From the NCBI GenBank assembly GCA_051453625.1, contig JBOZIK010000001.1, positions 91,345,430 to 91,409,429 of the forward strand: DNA of 64,000 bases, written 5' to 3'. The notes beneath the pieces are model-generated. The model was not told the DNA's origin, did no database searches, and saw only the letters and a list, made by a program, of their open reading frames with translations. Below, piece by piece: positions 46,061-58,078 of this stretch (its first letter is position 1; every line of letters starts with the position of its first letter). The position numbers and the translations under genes were made by a program. This DNA is from Welwitschia mirabilis (lineage: Eukaryota; Gnetophyta; Gnetopsida; Welwitschiales).

Positions 46061-49011
46061 ATTTGAGTCACTTAGATGATTCCACACATAATTTCAAGGG
46101 ATTTCACAATTAGTTATTTACTTTTTCTAAAGGATAGAAGAATCATTGATGACACCAATAACGTCATCCTATAAAATTTTTAATGAAAGAATGACTCGTA
46201 GGTTCTTCCTTACAAACTAGAAAGAGTCTACAATTTGATGAAATAAGATATAATAAGTTTTTAGAATCTTTACATTTCATAAAAAATTTGATGAAAGAAG
46301 TTATTTATAAGGTAGTTCTTTCAATATCTTCTACAAGAACTATTTTATGGGTAATTCATGCTTCATCCAGTGAGAAGAATAGTTAACAAGTTTTTCTCTT
46401 CTAAGTTTTTACTAAATCTTTTAAAGTAGCTTACTAGTAGTCTTTCCTTAAAAAATTGTATAAAAGATTATTCTAATTTAAAATAGATTTCTACTAATCT
46501 TACCTTGATAATCTTTATTAATAAAATCTTCTAGTTTTGTGAAGATATTAGAAATTTTCTCATTAATGGATTTCATGATGCCTTTTTCAAAAAAAGAGTG
46601 CACATATTTTTATACTAGACTATTTAATTAATTTCTAATTTATTTGCATAGCAATGATTTTTAGATTCTTTTTAAACCTTATTACTTCTTTTAGAAAAGA
46701 GAACTAATGAAACCTTATATTAATCTCTCTTTAAAATTTATAGAGATCTTGATTGAGGTTTTCAATGGTAATTTTTTTAGAACTTTGTAAATATGTACAT
46801 AGAAAGGTTAGAATAAATTTTTCTTTTTTAACTTAACCTTAATCACATAAAAGAACAATATTTACATGATTTGAGTATTACATTTACTATAATTACATCA
46901 CTTAGTATTAAATAACTATTGAAAATCTTTATTATTTTAGAAACTTTATAAACCATCAAAAAGTAGTTTTAAAAAACTATAAAACTAAGAGTTTCCACGA
47001 ATGGAGAAAGATGTGACTTAAATAAATAATAAATTAATATGATTTTAATCATATAAAGAAAGATAAATTTTAGAAATATGATAAATGTAGACTTGAAATA
47101 AAATTATAAAATTTAGTTAAATAAAATCATTATGTTAGCTTAGTAAATAAATAGAAATGAATTAGTAAGCAGTGATGATAAACTTTAAACAAATAGAAGA
47201 TTTTTTCATTCATAGAGAAATAAACATATATTATTTAGAAGAGATAAGATAACATGTTTCAAAATATGAATATAGGAATAAATTCTAGAAACAAACTAGT
47301 CATGGGTGTTGAATAAAATTAAAAGCTTTGATAAATTGAAATTCATTCTACAAAATTAAGAAAACTCAAAATAATTTAAAAACTTAGAAAACCTTCATTT
47401 CTAGAAAAAAAAGTAATAAAATTCTAGAAGAAATAAGTTAAAATAGGAAAAATAATGGATTTAATCGAAAATCTAAATGTAGATTGTAAGGAGAATTGTA
47501 GATTTCAATTAGAGCACATCCCATGCAAAACATACATGAAGGAAGAAATGGACATGTGAGTGATAGTTATTGAATTTATTTGAAAAAACTAAAGAACTAT
47601 TTGTTTTTAAAAATACCAAGTGTTTAGGTTTCTGGAAATAAGAGCTTACTCTAATGTAGAGAATTTAAGAAAAAAATATATTTAAAAATAAAATGAATGT
47701 GGATCTCATATGAAATATTAAATTTGATTAAATTTTAGCATCATATTCATCTCATAAATGAGATAAAGTTATTAGTTGTGAGTAACAATAATAAGCGACA
47801 AGAATTTTCTTTTCAAAAAAAGAAAAGTGACTTAATTTCTAAAAGTGGATAAAGAATTAATTTTTGAAAACATAAAAAAATTCAATTTGTAAAAAAGAAG
47901 ATAAAAAATATTTCTAAAAAGTGCTTTTAATAATCTAAATTTTTGATATAAGTAAATTAACGTAATACTTAACAAAATTATTTAATTAGAGATTTTAATA
48001 ATATTTAAAATCATAATTCAATCGATCGAATTTGATATTATCATTGGTTTTATTCCTAAAGCTTTGAAGAATGAACATGTTAGCTTGCTTGAGAGTAATA
48101 GGACTAAAGAAGAACTCATAGATGCTTGCTTCACTTTACTGAAAGAATATTTTATAACTTCTTGCTATCTTTAATATCACTAAAGAAGATACAATATGAT
48201 AAAAGAAATCATCTTTACAACCCAGAGTTATACTCCATTTTGTATCTCCTACACAAAGATAAGGAATGATTTAAACATATAATCATAACATGCAATTATG
48301 CTATGAAAGCTTGGATGTCAACTAATAATGCCCTCTAAATATGATTCATAGATAAAAAAATTTATAGTTTTTAGATATCATCATAACCTATTAAAGACTA
48401 ATGCTTTCATTTAGAGTTACATGTGAACTTGAATTTTATATTATCTATGGTGATTTCATTGTAAAATTTATTTTTGGAATGCAAAACTTTCTTCTTTTCT
48501 AGATTTTTAAGTAAAATATAGTATTTTGTGGCATGTTGCATTTAAGATGTAAATTCAAGTGGAAAAGATTCATGTTGTATTCAATTACCTTATGCATTTT
48601 CTTAAGCACTAATTTGATGGACCTTGTTTAGTGTTTTGGATTCCCCACAAGGAACCTCCACTAAGTAAGCCTCCTTACATTCTGACTTACGTGCAGTTGT
48701 TGATTAGTAGCTAGAGTCGTAAACAAAATGATTCAAGCTTTATTCCCTTATAGGATAATGAAAAATTTTAATCTTATTCCATCTAGCTTATGTAGGACTT
48801 TTTGCCTTTAAGACTATGTTATTTTATTTTTCTTAAACTATGTCCTAGTGGTCATTTAATGTTCTTATGTTTTTCCTACTTGTTGGGCATTAGTCAATAC
48901 ATCTTTCATTTTGTACTAAAACTTATATTTTCATGTTTCATATATTTAATCAAGTTAATAGTTATTATAACTTTAATCATTAAAGTTACACATAATAAAT
49001 CATGTAAATGA
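46061..49011. other. Copia interior or unknown, strongly decayed
   Basis: Extremely AT-rich. A plus-strand stretch near 48030-48170 reads protein-like (IPKALKNEHVSLLES, TKEELIDACFTL) and could be a LINE-type or unrelated relic, but it is too short to assign. A 69-codon hydrophobic plus-strand frame at 48802-49011 has no known motif. Confidence 0.3.
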
Positions 49012-49200
49012 AATAGTCATATAAGTAATGAAACACTACTCCTCCATTTAGAAGGTCATGATTTTGAACCTTTGCATTCCTTTCTTAGTATACTATGAAT
49101 TCTTAGGTGTAATTAAACATCTATTTAGATGACTATGTTAGTTATACTCCCATTATAAGTATTTTTATTAAAAGTTTTGAGGGCATGACCCTTCCCCCAA
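49012..49200 (+). repeat. SINE-like repeat, cluster copy 1
   Basis: A tRNA-like head: CTCCTCCATTTAGAAGGTCATG then box-B-like GATTTTGAACCTT (49060-49072). A tail resembling the other three copies follows (AATTCTTAGGTGTAATTAAA, then ...AAACAT/ TTT GAGGGCATGACCC). Confidence 0.45.
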
Positions 49201-49979
49201 AACCATATATTAAATTACTTAGAATCAAAAGACCACCTCTTTTACTATAAATCATATTTTTTTATATATTTAGTCATATACTATATTTTACTAAATACAT
49301 TAATATCAAAAGTTAGTACGAGATGTAAGGAATTTTATAGATCTAGAGGAGCATCATATCACATGACAAGAAATAAGTAATTGGTAGTAAATATATTAAG
49401 AAGAAAAGTTTTAATACTAAGTAACCATTATTAATGATAACTTAGTTACCAACCTAGTCAATATCATGGATTTAAAACCCCTAAAATTAAGAAATGTATT
49501 TTATATACTTAACATAAAGATTAATTTAGTATTTATGGACATGTGCTATGTAAGGTTTATGAGTAATGCTAAATCCTAGGGAAATTATGTGTTGTTCTAT
49601 AATGATGTAAAATTATGTAGTTCGTAGAACTATAAGTAATAACAATTTTTTAATTAGTAATAGCTATTATGTTGTTAATATAAGATAATAAATACAGTTA
49701 TAAAACTTAACTAGAACATTTGAAAACTTTGATCTAAGGCATGCTAAATAGGTAAATCACATAAGAATCTCTTTCTTAAGTTTTAAGGAAAGACTAAAGC
49801 AAAATCCAAAACTTATATCTAGTAATGTTTAAGAATTATTTTAGTTTTGTATTTTAAATAAAATAACTATATCCCTACCTTTATAAATTATTTCAGTATA
49901 ATAGTATTTCTTTATAAATTATTCTAATAGAATGATCTCATAAGTTTTAAACCTTCATGTTATATAAAAGAATACAACC

Positions 49980-50165
49980 TTTCTGGAACATTTATCCTTC
50001 ATATAAGAGGTCACAGATTCAAGCCTTTAGATCAATTATTATCATCAAAAAATTTATGAGACCTTCATGATAATTAACTCATTTATTTTGACAGCTATAG
50101 TAATTGTACTTTAAAGGAAGGTACCATCATTAAAAGTTTTAAATTTGACATTTTAATGCCCTCAT
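49980..50165 (+). repeat. SINE-like repeat, cluster copy 2
   Basis: A head with ATAAGAGGTCACAGATTCAA; box B at 50014-50026 (CAGATTCAAGCCT) is the best preserved of the four. The tail ends TTTAAATTTGACATTTTAAT. Confidence 0.45.
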
Positions 50166-50494
50166 TTTTATTCTTTCGATTCCTCATGATTGTATTGAGT
50201 CAATTTTAATATTTTCTATAATACAATATTTATGATACCTTATGCTTAATAAATTTATTATATTTTTGTGATCTCCTTTATTTTAAATTCTTCTGTCTCA
50301 TATAAAGTAGGTTAAAATATCTTGTAAATCAAACATAAGAAGACTAAACGATACATTAATGTAGTTTTGTAATAAAATCACTTATAGCATGTCCTATAAC
50401 ATATTATTAAAACAAAAAAAGGGTTTTAACTACAAAGAAAAGGGAGGGAAAAACATAGAAGCCAAATTTATCTTCACACTCAATATCTGTCAAT

Positions 50495-50690
50495 AAGAAG
50501 ATAGGTTAATTGGTGAAATAATTATTTTTCATTCAAAAGATTAAGGGTCAATTCTTTGGATATTCTACATAGTATATTGTAAGGCATTTGATAATATCAA
50601 ATCATTCATCTAGGACCATCATATGGCTACATTTTCAAGAGCCATATGATCACTAAACATTCTAAGTTTTGCACCTCCCTTTCACTCTTA
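50495..50690 (+). repeat. SINE-like repeat, cluster copy 3
   Basis: A box-A-like GGTTAATTGGTGAAATA at 50504-50520 and a box-B-like GGGTCAATTCTTT at 50545-50557. The tail ATCATATGGCTACATTTTCA leads to CTAAACATTCTAAGTTTTGC, closely matched in copy 4. Confidence 0.5.
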
Positions 50691-50721
50691 GAATAAAATA
50701 TTTTTCTAGAAATGTAATCTT

Positions 50722-50925
50722 AGGAAGGTAGTCTAACTAGTGAAATATTGTTCCTCCACTTAAGACATCATGAATGGATTTATTAGATGTTCTGCTTAGC
50801 ACATGATGGAATCTTAGGTATAACCAAATCATTCATTTGAGGTAATCATGAAGCTATATTGCCAAGGTAAAGTATAGTTACTAAACATTTTAAGTTTGAC
50901 ATCTTCCCTTCGCATCTAACACCTA
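50722..50925 (+). repeat. SINE-like repeat, cluster copy 4
   Basis: A box-A-like TCTAACTAGTGAAATATTG at 50732-50750, then CCTCCACTTAAGACATCATG. The tail ATCATGAAGCTATATTGCCA leads to CTAAACATTTTAAGTTTGAC. It lies about 30 bp from copy 3. Confidence 0.5.
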
Positions 50926-51047
50926 TTATATAATCCTTATTTGATTTTTTCTTTTCCTTCCTATTTTGCCATAACTTAATGCTTTAATTTTTAATGTTAG
51001 AACCTTACTAATTATTATCATCTCTTTGGATTTGTTTCCTATCTTCT

Positions 51048-51275
51048 TGTGGGATTTCAGATCCCATATGCACAGAAGGTCCAAGAAGTAGGAGAAACTC
51101 CTAGGAAGTACAAATGAATAATCATTCAAATTAGCTCAAAGTTTTTGTTACAGAAATAAAAATATATACAAATGTCATGAGGGAAATTAGGGGAAAGAGA
51201 GGAACAATGCGAAGTGATTGTAACAAACTACTTTAAAATGAGAAATATTCAATAAACCCCCCAACCTCCTCTCCT
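51048..51275 (-). mobile_element. Third Copia LTR with polypurine tract
   Basis: A 207-bp LTR (51048-51254) starting TGTGGGATTTCAG, followed by a purine tract on the minus strand (GAGGTTGGGGGGTT, 51255-51270). It has no PBS on its left, so it is a 3' LTR. Its left flank (CTTCT) does not match the flank of 53548. It belongs to a second, partial element of the same family. Confidence 0.65.
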
Positions 51276-51384
51276 CTGCCCTTGATGATAAATCTAAGAA
51301 TTAGATTGTCATCATATTCAAAGTGCTAGAACATGCCTCTAGCATAGCAATTCATATAAAATTTATCACATAAGTATGGACTAA

Positions 51385-51570
51385 CCACTACAAAGTGGAA
51401 TAACCCAGGACAACTTAGGATAACTCAGGACAAAGTGGGATAACTCAAGATAACCTCAAAACAATATGGACTAGCCATGACAAACTAGACTAACTAGGAT
51501 AATGTGGACTAATCACAACAATAGGGGATACCCATCATAATGTGGACTAACCACAGTAAGGGATAAATCC
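51385..51570. repeat. 20-bp tandem repeat beside third Copia LTR
   Basis: The same degenerate array as at 44615-44800 (e.g. GGATAACTCAGGACAAAGTG), about 93% identical between the two places by eye. Confidence 0.7.
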
Positions 51571-52002
51571 AAGCAATGTTCATGTAAAAGCAATAAAATG
51601 GCATGAAATAGGTCCTATACATCTAATATAGGTGATATCAAATAATTACCTTATAAAATAAAAGTAAGGTATTTTCTAAGAAATTAATAGAGGGACAAGA
51701 AAGACAATACTCAAGGAATTGAATGCATACCAATAGTCTACATTTCTTTTCAAGTAGGCTTCGCTGGAAATTGAGGTACATACTTGTCATTCTTAGCCTC
51801 ATAATGCTTGGCATCTAACCAGAAGTGTTATAGTCACGTTTTACATCCTAGCAGACTTACTAAATCTCAATGAAGTTGTAGTGTATGCTATATAGGTGTA
51901 AGTGCAATCTCAGACTTCATCTTACTTCTTCAATTTACAAGACACGTGTGCATCAAGATGGTCACCTGAAGTGCCACCTAGAGTGACTCATTTAGTTTAT
52001 AT
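51571..52002 (-). other. Interior of second Copia-family copy
   Basis: Less AT-rich than its surroundings. The segment 51905-52010 recurs inverted at 52450-52565 (GTGCCACCTAG and CATCTTACTTCTTC motifs), about 80% identical. No protein was recognised. Confidence 0.4.
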
Positions 52003-52052
52003 TCTGGATATCATTTGTGGATTTTAAACCCTCATGGATAGTGGAGGCCCAA
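52003..52052 (-). mobile_element. Decayed PBS and truncated Copia 5' LTR
   Basis: CTGGATATCATT (decayed complement of the iMet PBS) is followed by the LTR start TGTGGATTTTAAACCCTCAT at 52016. Similarity to the LTR ends about 35 bp later, where the inverted repeat begins. Confidence 0.55.
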
Positions 52053-52057
52053 AATTG

Positions 52058-53140
52058 GGATTTTTAATTCAGATGCTCATTTACTCAGATTTGAGGCCAT
52101 TAAAAAGGCAAACCAAAAAAGAGGCCACATCTTTCAATCCTACAAGATTTTCTATTAAAGCGTATGCTAATCTGGGTTGTAGCCACCATTGTTTTCTGCT
52201 TGTCATTCACTATTTTAATTGACAACGATGCACCAACTTTCTGTGCACCTATAGTTCCTTGGCCATGTCCCTATTTCCATTTGATTTTCATGCATTCATG
52301 TCCTTTTGTGCATCCCTGTTGTGCAGATATTTAGTTGTACTCTTAATATCCCTTCTTGTGGCTCTATTACCTGTAGTCATGCCTTACACTTATCCTTACA
52401 GTTGCTATTGCTCCTACAGTGCCTTTTTCGAGTGCCTCCTTGAAGGTTTCTGACATCTAGAAGATAAACTAAATGAGTAGCCTAGGTGGCACTTAAGATG
52501 ACCATCCCCATGCACATGTGTTCTGCAAATCGAAGAAGTAAGATGAAGCCTGAGATTACAAGGTGATTGTAAGGGCAGCGTTAAATGAAAAAACAAGCAG
52601 GGACGTAGCGGTAGTGAGCATTGGCATGAGCAAACTACAAGCACAATTGCAAACAAAGCTGAAGTAGATGCAGAAGGAGCAGTGCAAAGGTTGGCCTATA
52701 TGCAAGCCAGGCAACAAACAAAGAAGCAAGACAGGACACAGTGGTAAGCAACGGTGCGAGAAGGCACTCGAAAAAGGTACTACAAGAGTAATAGCAACTA
52801 TAAGTACAAGGGATGACTATAGGCAAGAGAGCCGCAAGTAGGGACACCAAGAGCACGGCTGATTATCTATGTAGCAAGGATGCGCAGGAGGACATAAATG
52901 CATGAAAACCAAATGGAATTAGGGAAATGCCCAAGAAACTACAGGTGCACAGAGAGTTAGTGTGTAGTTCCCAATCAAAATAGTAATTGATAGGTAGAAA
53001 AGGATGTCAGCTACAGCCTAGATTAGCATATGCCTTAACAAAAAATCTTGTAGGATTGAAAGCTATGGCCTCTTTTTTGGTTTGCTTTTTTAATGGCCTA
53101 AAATCTATGCAAATGACCATCTAAATCGAAAAATTCTAGA
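52058..53140. repeat. Long imperfect inverted repeat
   Basis: The left arm 52058-52442 and right arm 52763-53140 are reverse complements at about 78-80% over 380 bp. For example AGGCAAACCAAAAAAGAGGCC at 52097 pairs with GGCCTCTTTTTTGGTTTGC near 53070, and TTTTTCGAGTGCC near 52426 with GGCACTCGAAAAA near 52765. The spacer of about 320 bp holds an inverted copy of 51905-52010. It is markedly richer in GC than the surroundings. Open frames within it (80 codons at 52414-52656 and 73 codons at 52635-52856, minus strand) are Leu/Cys-rich without known motifs. Confidence 0.75.
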
Positions 53141-53327
53141 GTTTGGTCTGCTTTCTAAGCCAATTCTTGAGACGGATTGAAGTAGTAGATGCGTCCAACT
53201 CATTGCCTTCATTTGTGAAGAAGAGCCATCTATAAATGTAGTATTCAGATTAATCATTAAAACAAGAGGAGAAAAATGGAATATAATTGAGATCTCTATG
53301 CCTAGTTGTTATGCTATTAATACAAGA

Positions 53328-53548
53328 GGCTCTAATACCATTTGTGGGTTTTAAACCCTCATGCATAGTGGAGGCTCAACACTAGGAGAAAGTCCTAGGG
53401 AGCAAGAATGGTCTTCAATGGAATCAGCTCAAAGTTTTCATTACAAAAATAAAAGTATATACAAATGTCATGAGGGATTTTATGGGAAAGACAGAGAAAC
53501 TGGGGAGTGGTTGTAACAAACCACTTTAAAATTGGAAAATCTCCAATA
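53328..53548 (-). mobile_element. Copia PBS and 5' LTR
   Basis: The PBS at 53328-53340 reads TGGTATTAGAGCC on the minus strand, complementary to initiator tRNA-Met with one change. The LTR 53343-53548 follows, then the ATAAG duplication. Confidence 0.8.
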
Positions 53549-53553
53549 ATAAG

Positions 53554-56399
53554 TGATTATGAATGATCTTCCTAAGATAATGGAAAGTCCTTTTGGTTTT
53601 TCTTTCATATCTAAAAGATAATTCACTAGACATAATTTACTTTATTAAGTAAGAGATAAATTGTTCTACTATAGATTCTAAATATTAAAAAATTATAAGT
53701 ATTCTTATAATAAAATGTAGAGAAATACTTAAATAGCATGAAAAATATTCATCTAAACCCTACAAAAGTATTAAAGATGTAATTTTATGACATAAGTAAA
53801 AAGAAACATTTAGAAGGCATAATTACGTAATCAGTAATATTAGTTCACTTATAGGTTAACAAGTAAAAAATTTCTAATCACAAATCAAAGTGCATTTGTC
53901 ATTGATTCAATTACTATAAATATTGTTTAATTACAAATTAAGTTAATACATAATAGATGGTACATGAAACATTCGTTTCTTCACACCGAAGGAGGAAGAA
54001 AAGAATCTTAAGATGTCATGATTAGATATAATCTCATCATAGCCATTGAAATTATGAATTTGAAAGTAAAGAGTTCTTATGGATAATGATGAATCGTGTT
54101 TTTAAAATGGAAGATTTGATTCTTTAGGATCAATCCAAATATGAATGAAGGATTAAATATTATTATTTCTTAAATTAGGATACTCTTTTATAAATCTCCT
54201 TAGGGCTAATTTTAACTATTAGTAGGTTCTTATTACCAATAGATTGATAGTGATAAATCCCCTTAGGTGAGTTCTTAGTTTTTGTAGACTAGTGTATCAT
54301 TGGATTCTAATATTAATCTATCATTTTAGCATCTAAATATATTGTCTAACTTTATAGAATATATATATATGATTTAGATAGTAGAACTAACATGTTTAGC
54401 TAGTTTGAATTTAAGGAACTCTAGGTAGCTTATAATGATCTATAAATAATATATTAAATGTGAGTTATTTTTAATAATTAATTTTATTTATTAATACATA
54501 AACATAATTAGAAATAAAGTAATTACTAATATGATTTTTATATCCTTGAAAATATATTAATTTACTAAAGTTTAAAGGCTTAATAGATAGAAGTTTAAGT
54601 ATTAAAAAGATCATGAACTAATAATTCACTACTTTCTTAACAAATTTCTATAATGAACTATTATAAAAGCTATCTTAAAAGTTAAAATCTTTATATACCT
54701 TATTCATGTACCATATTGATAATTTAATTTATAAAAATGCATGGCCTAGGAATTCTTGATTAGCAATGATATACTAAAACATTCATTTTTAGTCATAAGA
54801 ATTATAAGATTACCTTTGAAATTTATCATTAATATTTCATTTCCTTTGCAAAATTTTCAATTATTAGAACTTTTAAAGTAAAGAAAATATGTGAATTTTT
54901 ACATAAATTAAATGATTTTTAATAAATTTTTAAAAAAATGATTCTAACATGTGTCATCCTCTACTAATTTACACATCATGCCTAATGTTTGAATTAAGTT
55001 AGAAATTTAGAAAATATTATACAACATCATATGATAAAAAGTAAAAGCACAGATTTATTATGATTCAACATTGAAACATTACATATATGAAAATATTTGT
55101 ATCTATTTTTATTCATCTTCTCAACATAGTCAACTTGTATTATTATAGGATATTTAGTTTTACATTTCCTTAAATGAAGTCTCTAGACTTATTTGACATG
55201 GTGGCTTCAATTAGAAAGACTATAAGAATGTGGAAAGGTGGTGTCAAATAATATGCAACATCTACTAATAGCAACTAAAAAAATGCCTTAATAATTAGGT
55301 TGAAGGCAAGGCAATACTAATGTGATAGCATAATTCTAGTGAAATTAACTAAAGTAATGGTGATGCCATCTTAACTTTCAAGTTTTGGAGTTGTAAGGAC
55401 AACGTGGATATAAAATAGTATAATATCAAAAGGATCAAAAATAAAATAAGTAGTTGTAATGAACATTAAAATTTTAGGTTCCCAAAATAGAAAATAAGTG
55501 GATAAATGAAGTGAAAAGCTTATGCAATGTAATAAATTACAATGACTTATAATATTCAAAAACTGATCACTATGGATCATACCTAGATTTATAAATCTAG
55601 TTTAAGTTAATAAAATGCATCACTCATGGTCCTATCAATTAAGTAAGGCTTCAAATTACATTTATTATGTAAGAAATAGGTCTACTCTAAATGGCATGGT
55701 GAGTTAATTACATAAATAAACTAAAAATTAATTTACATTTTAAAGGTTTATTTTGATCAATACTTTGAACATTATTATAATGAGATTTAATTCAATTTGT
55801 AGTATATGTGTAATACTATATATTTCCATTACTTAGTTGCTTTACCACTGTATGTGACATTTCCATTTTCTTTTATAATATTAAGGTTAAAATATTCAAT
55901 ACTAAAATGAAAATATTATTTAAGAATAGTGAAAATTGAAGGATAATTAATCTTTGTTATAAGTGGAAATAAACAATCATTTAAAGTTTTTAAATTTTAA
56001 AAAGATAAATACCTTGTATAGAGAGCAGAGCAATGAAGGGCATAGAGTGAAGCAACGAAGCTAGAGTTTTCAAGGTGTATAGGTATAGTTGGAGGGACAT
56101 TCTCACTCAAATCTAGTACATCTTCCATGCATGATAGTGTTTCCTTTCTTATGGCTTCTCCACTCAAGCATGTTTTTTTGGAGGGTTTCTAGAGGTAGTT
56201 TTAAATTACTATGGTTTTTGGCATAGCACATCTTTAATACACTATCTGTTTAACTTCTTAGTAGCACTATCTACTATGAAAACCTGAAAGGACATAGTGG
56301 TATATACATAGACCTCACATTATTTTCTTACTCTTGAGGGAAGACTTTTTAATTAATGACTCATAAACCCAAAAAAAATTAAAGGGTAGGATCAAGTAG
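53554..56399. other. AT-rich DNA, nothing recognised
   Basis: No reading frame, RNA or repeat boundary that I can support. Confidence 0.4.
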
Positions 56400-56499
56400 A
56401 TTTAAGGTATCCAAGTAGTGAAAGTTAGATTTGGCATTCCAATGGTGGTAGAATCATTAGGTACCAAATATTATATCACATCAGTAGGGTGAAGCAAGC

Positions 56500-57447
56500 C
56501 TTAACGCTTTCTAATTTTGATTTTAGTTTCAAGAATAAAGGAGATATTGTCCATGCAAAGATGATCATAAACTATTCTAAGCATTTAAAGGATCATTTTA
56601 GAAAGAGCCTCATTAGCAAATTTCAATTCTTAAGAGGGCTCTCATTCATTGAAAAAATGTGTCTATGATGCAATCAGAAGTTTCTTGTAATTTGTAAGGT
56701 AATAACTCTTAGAGATGAATTATTGTATTTCATTTTTTATTTTAAATTAGAAATGAATAACATTTTAGTAAGAGGGACTTATTTTTTTGGCCATGGAGCT
56801 TTAACCTTAACCAAATGATTCCCATTCATTCTTGACAAATCCATTGTTTTTAAGATATTCTAATTTGGACTCATGTCTCAAATCTTAAACTGGAAATATG
56901 GCATCTACAATTTTCAAGAAACTTAGTAATTAGAAATGTTTAAACTTGATAGGAATACAGATTTAATGGAAAAAATGATAATGACTAAAATATGTGTATA
57001 CATGAAACCAAACAACTTAAAAGCAAAAAAAAAATATTTATAGATACTATGTGAGTGGAATAGATTTTTAACCTCAAAATTAAAAATATTGCATTGCAAT
57101 TTTCAAAGTGTGAAGAAAATTAGAATACAAAGGAGAAATGTAAGAAAAATGAAAAAGTAAAAAACAATGACTAGCAAGAAGTTAAGAAAAATGATCATAA
57201 AAAGAAGCCAGTTTTAGTTCCTAATGATGATCCAATTACTCAAGCAAATAAATATGATATTCTATCAAAGGAAGAATGAGAAAAAATTTAGAAACATGAA
57301 ATAGAAAATGAGTAAGAAAATGCCAAACAAAAACACATGGAGCATGTTGTCAATGCATTAATTCACTTTACCAATTCATAACAACAATCACAAATGGAAA
57401 AGGGACATGAAAAAAGAGAAATGAAAATAGTATAGATGGACATGGTT
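56500..57447 (+). pseudogene. LINE ORF1 with DUF4283 domain (relic)
   Basis: One frame reads SLISKFQFLRGLSFI, VRGTYFFGHGALTLTK (56770-56820), then a decayed PVWI-type segment, ICVYMKPNNLKAK and IALQFSKCEEN..TKEKC (57090-57145). This follows plant L1 ORF1: (L/I)(I/V)GKFLG.RP, VL..GPW.F....L.L..W, (R)(I/V)C(V/I)E.D and (F).C..C...GH....C. The zinc knuckle has lost its GH core. After it comes a Lys/Glu-rich stretch (57150-57420). The protein normally coats LINE RNA. Confidence 0.7.
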
Positions 57448-58078
57448 NNNNNNNNNNNNNNNNNNNNNNNNNNNNNNNNNNNNNNNNNNNNNNNNNNNNN
57501 NNNNNNNNNNNNNNNNNNNNNNNNNNNNNNNNNNNNNNNNNNNNNNNNNNNNNNNNNNNNNNNNNNNNNNNNNNNNNNNNNNNNNNNNNNNNNNNNNNNN
57601 NNNNNNNNNNNNNNNNNNNNNNNNNNNNNNNNNNNNNNNNNNNNNNNNNNNNNNNNNNNNNNNNNNNNNNNNNNNNNNNNNNNNNNNNNNNNNNNNNNNN
57701 NNNNNNNNNNNNNNNNNNNNNNNNNNNNNNNNNNNNNNNNNNNNNNNNNNNNNNNNNNNNNNNNNNNNNNNNNNNNNNNNNNNNNNNNNNNNNNNNNNNN
57801 NNNNNNNNNNNNNNNNNNNNNNNNNNNNNNNNNNNNNNNNNNNNNNNNNNNNNNNNNNNNNNNNNNNNNNNNNNNNNNNNNNNNNNNNNNNNNNNNNNNN
57901 NNNNNNNNNNNNNNNNNNNNNNNNNNNNNNNNNNNNNNNNNNNNNNNNNNNNNNNNNNNNNNNNNNNNNNNNNNNNNNNNNNNNNNNNNNNNNNNNNNNN
58001 NNNNNNNNNNNNNNNNNNNNNNNNNNNNNNNNNNNNNNNNNNNNNNNNNNNNNNNNNNNNNNNNNNNNNNNNNNNNNN

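Larger units (their letters stand above)
44308..53548 (-). mobile_element. Ty1/Copia element with short LTRs
   Basis: LTRs at 44308-44512 (205 bp, 3') and 53343-53548 (206 bp, 5') start TGTGG and end CCAACA/CCAATA. They are flanked by a perfect 5-bp duplication, ATAAG (44303-44307 and 53549-53553). A PPT lies right of the left LTR, and an iMet PBS lies left of the right LTR. A decayed Copia RT is read in the same direction near 45.3 kb. The interior also contains SINE-like repeats, a third LTR (51048-51254) and an inverted repeat (52058-53140), so later insertions or rearrangements are present. Confidence 0.7.

Noticed and set aside
48030-48170. A LINE-like fragment (IPKALKNEHVSLLES, TKEELIDACFTL)
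   Set aside because: Too short, with no further LINE motif on either side; left unassigned.
51043-53553. A compact 2.5-kb element bounded by the LTRs at 51048 and 53548
   Set aside because: Flanking 5-mers CTTCT and ATAAG do not match, whereas ATAAG matches the flank of the LTR at 44308.
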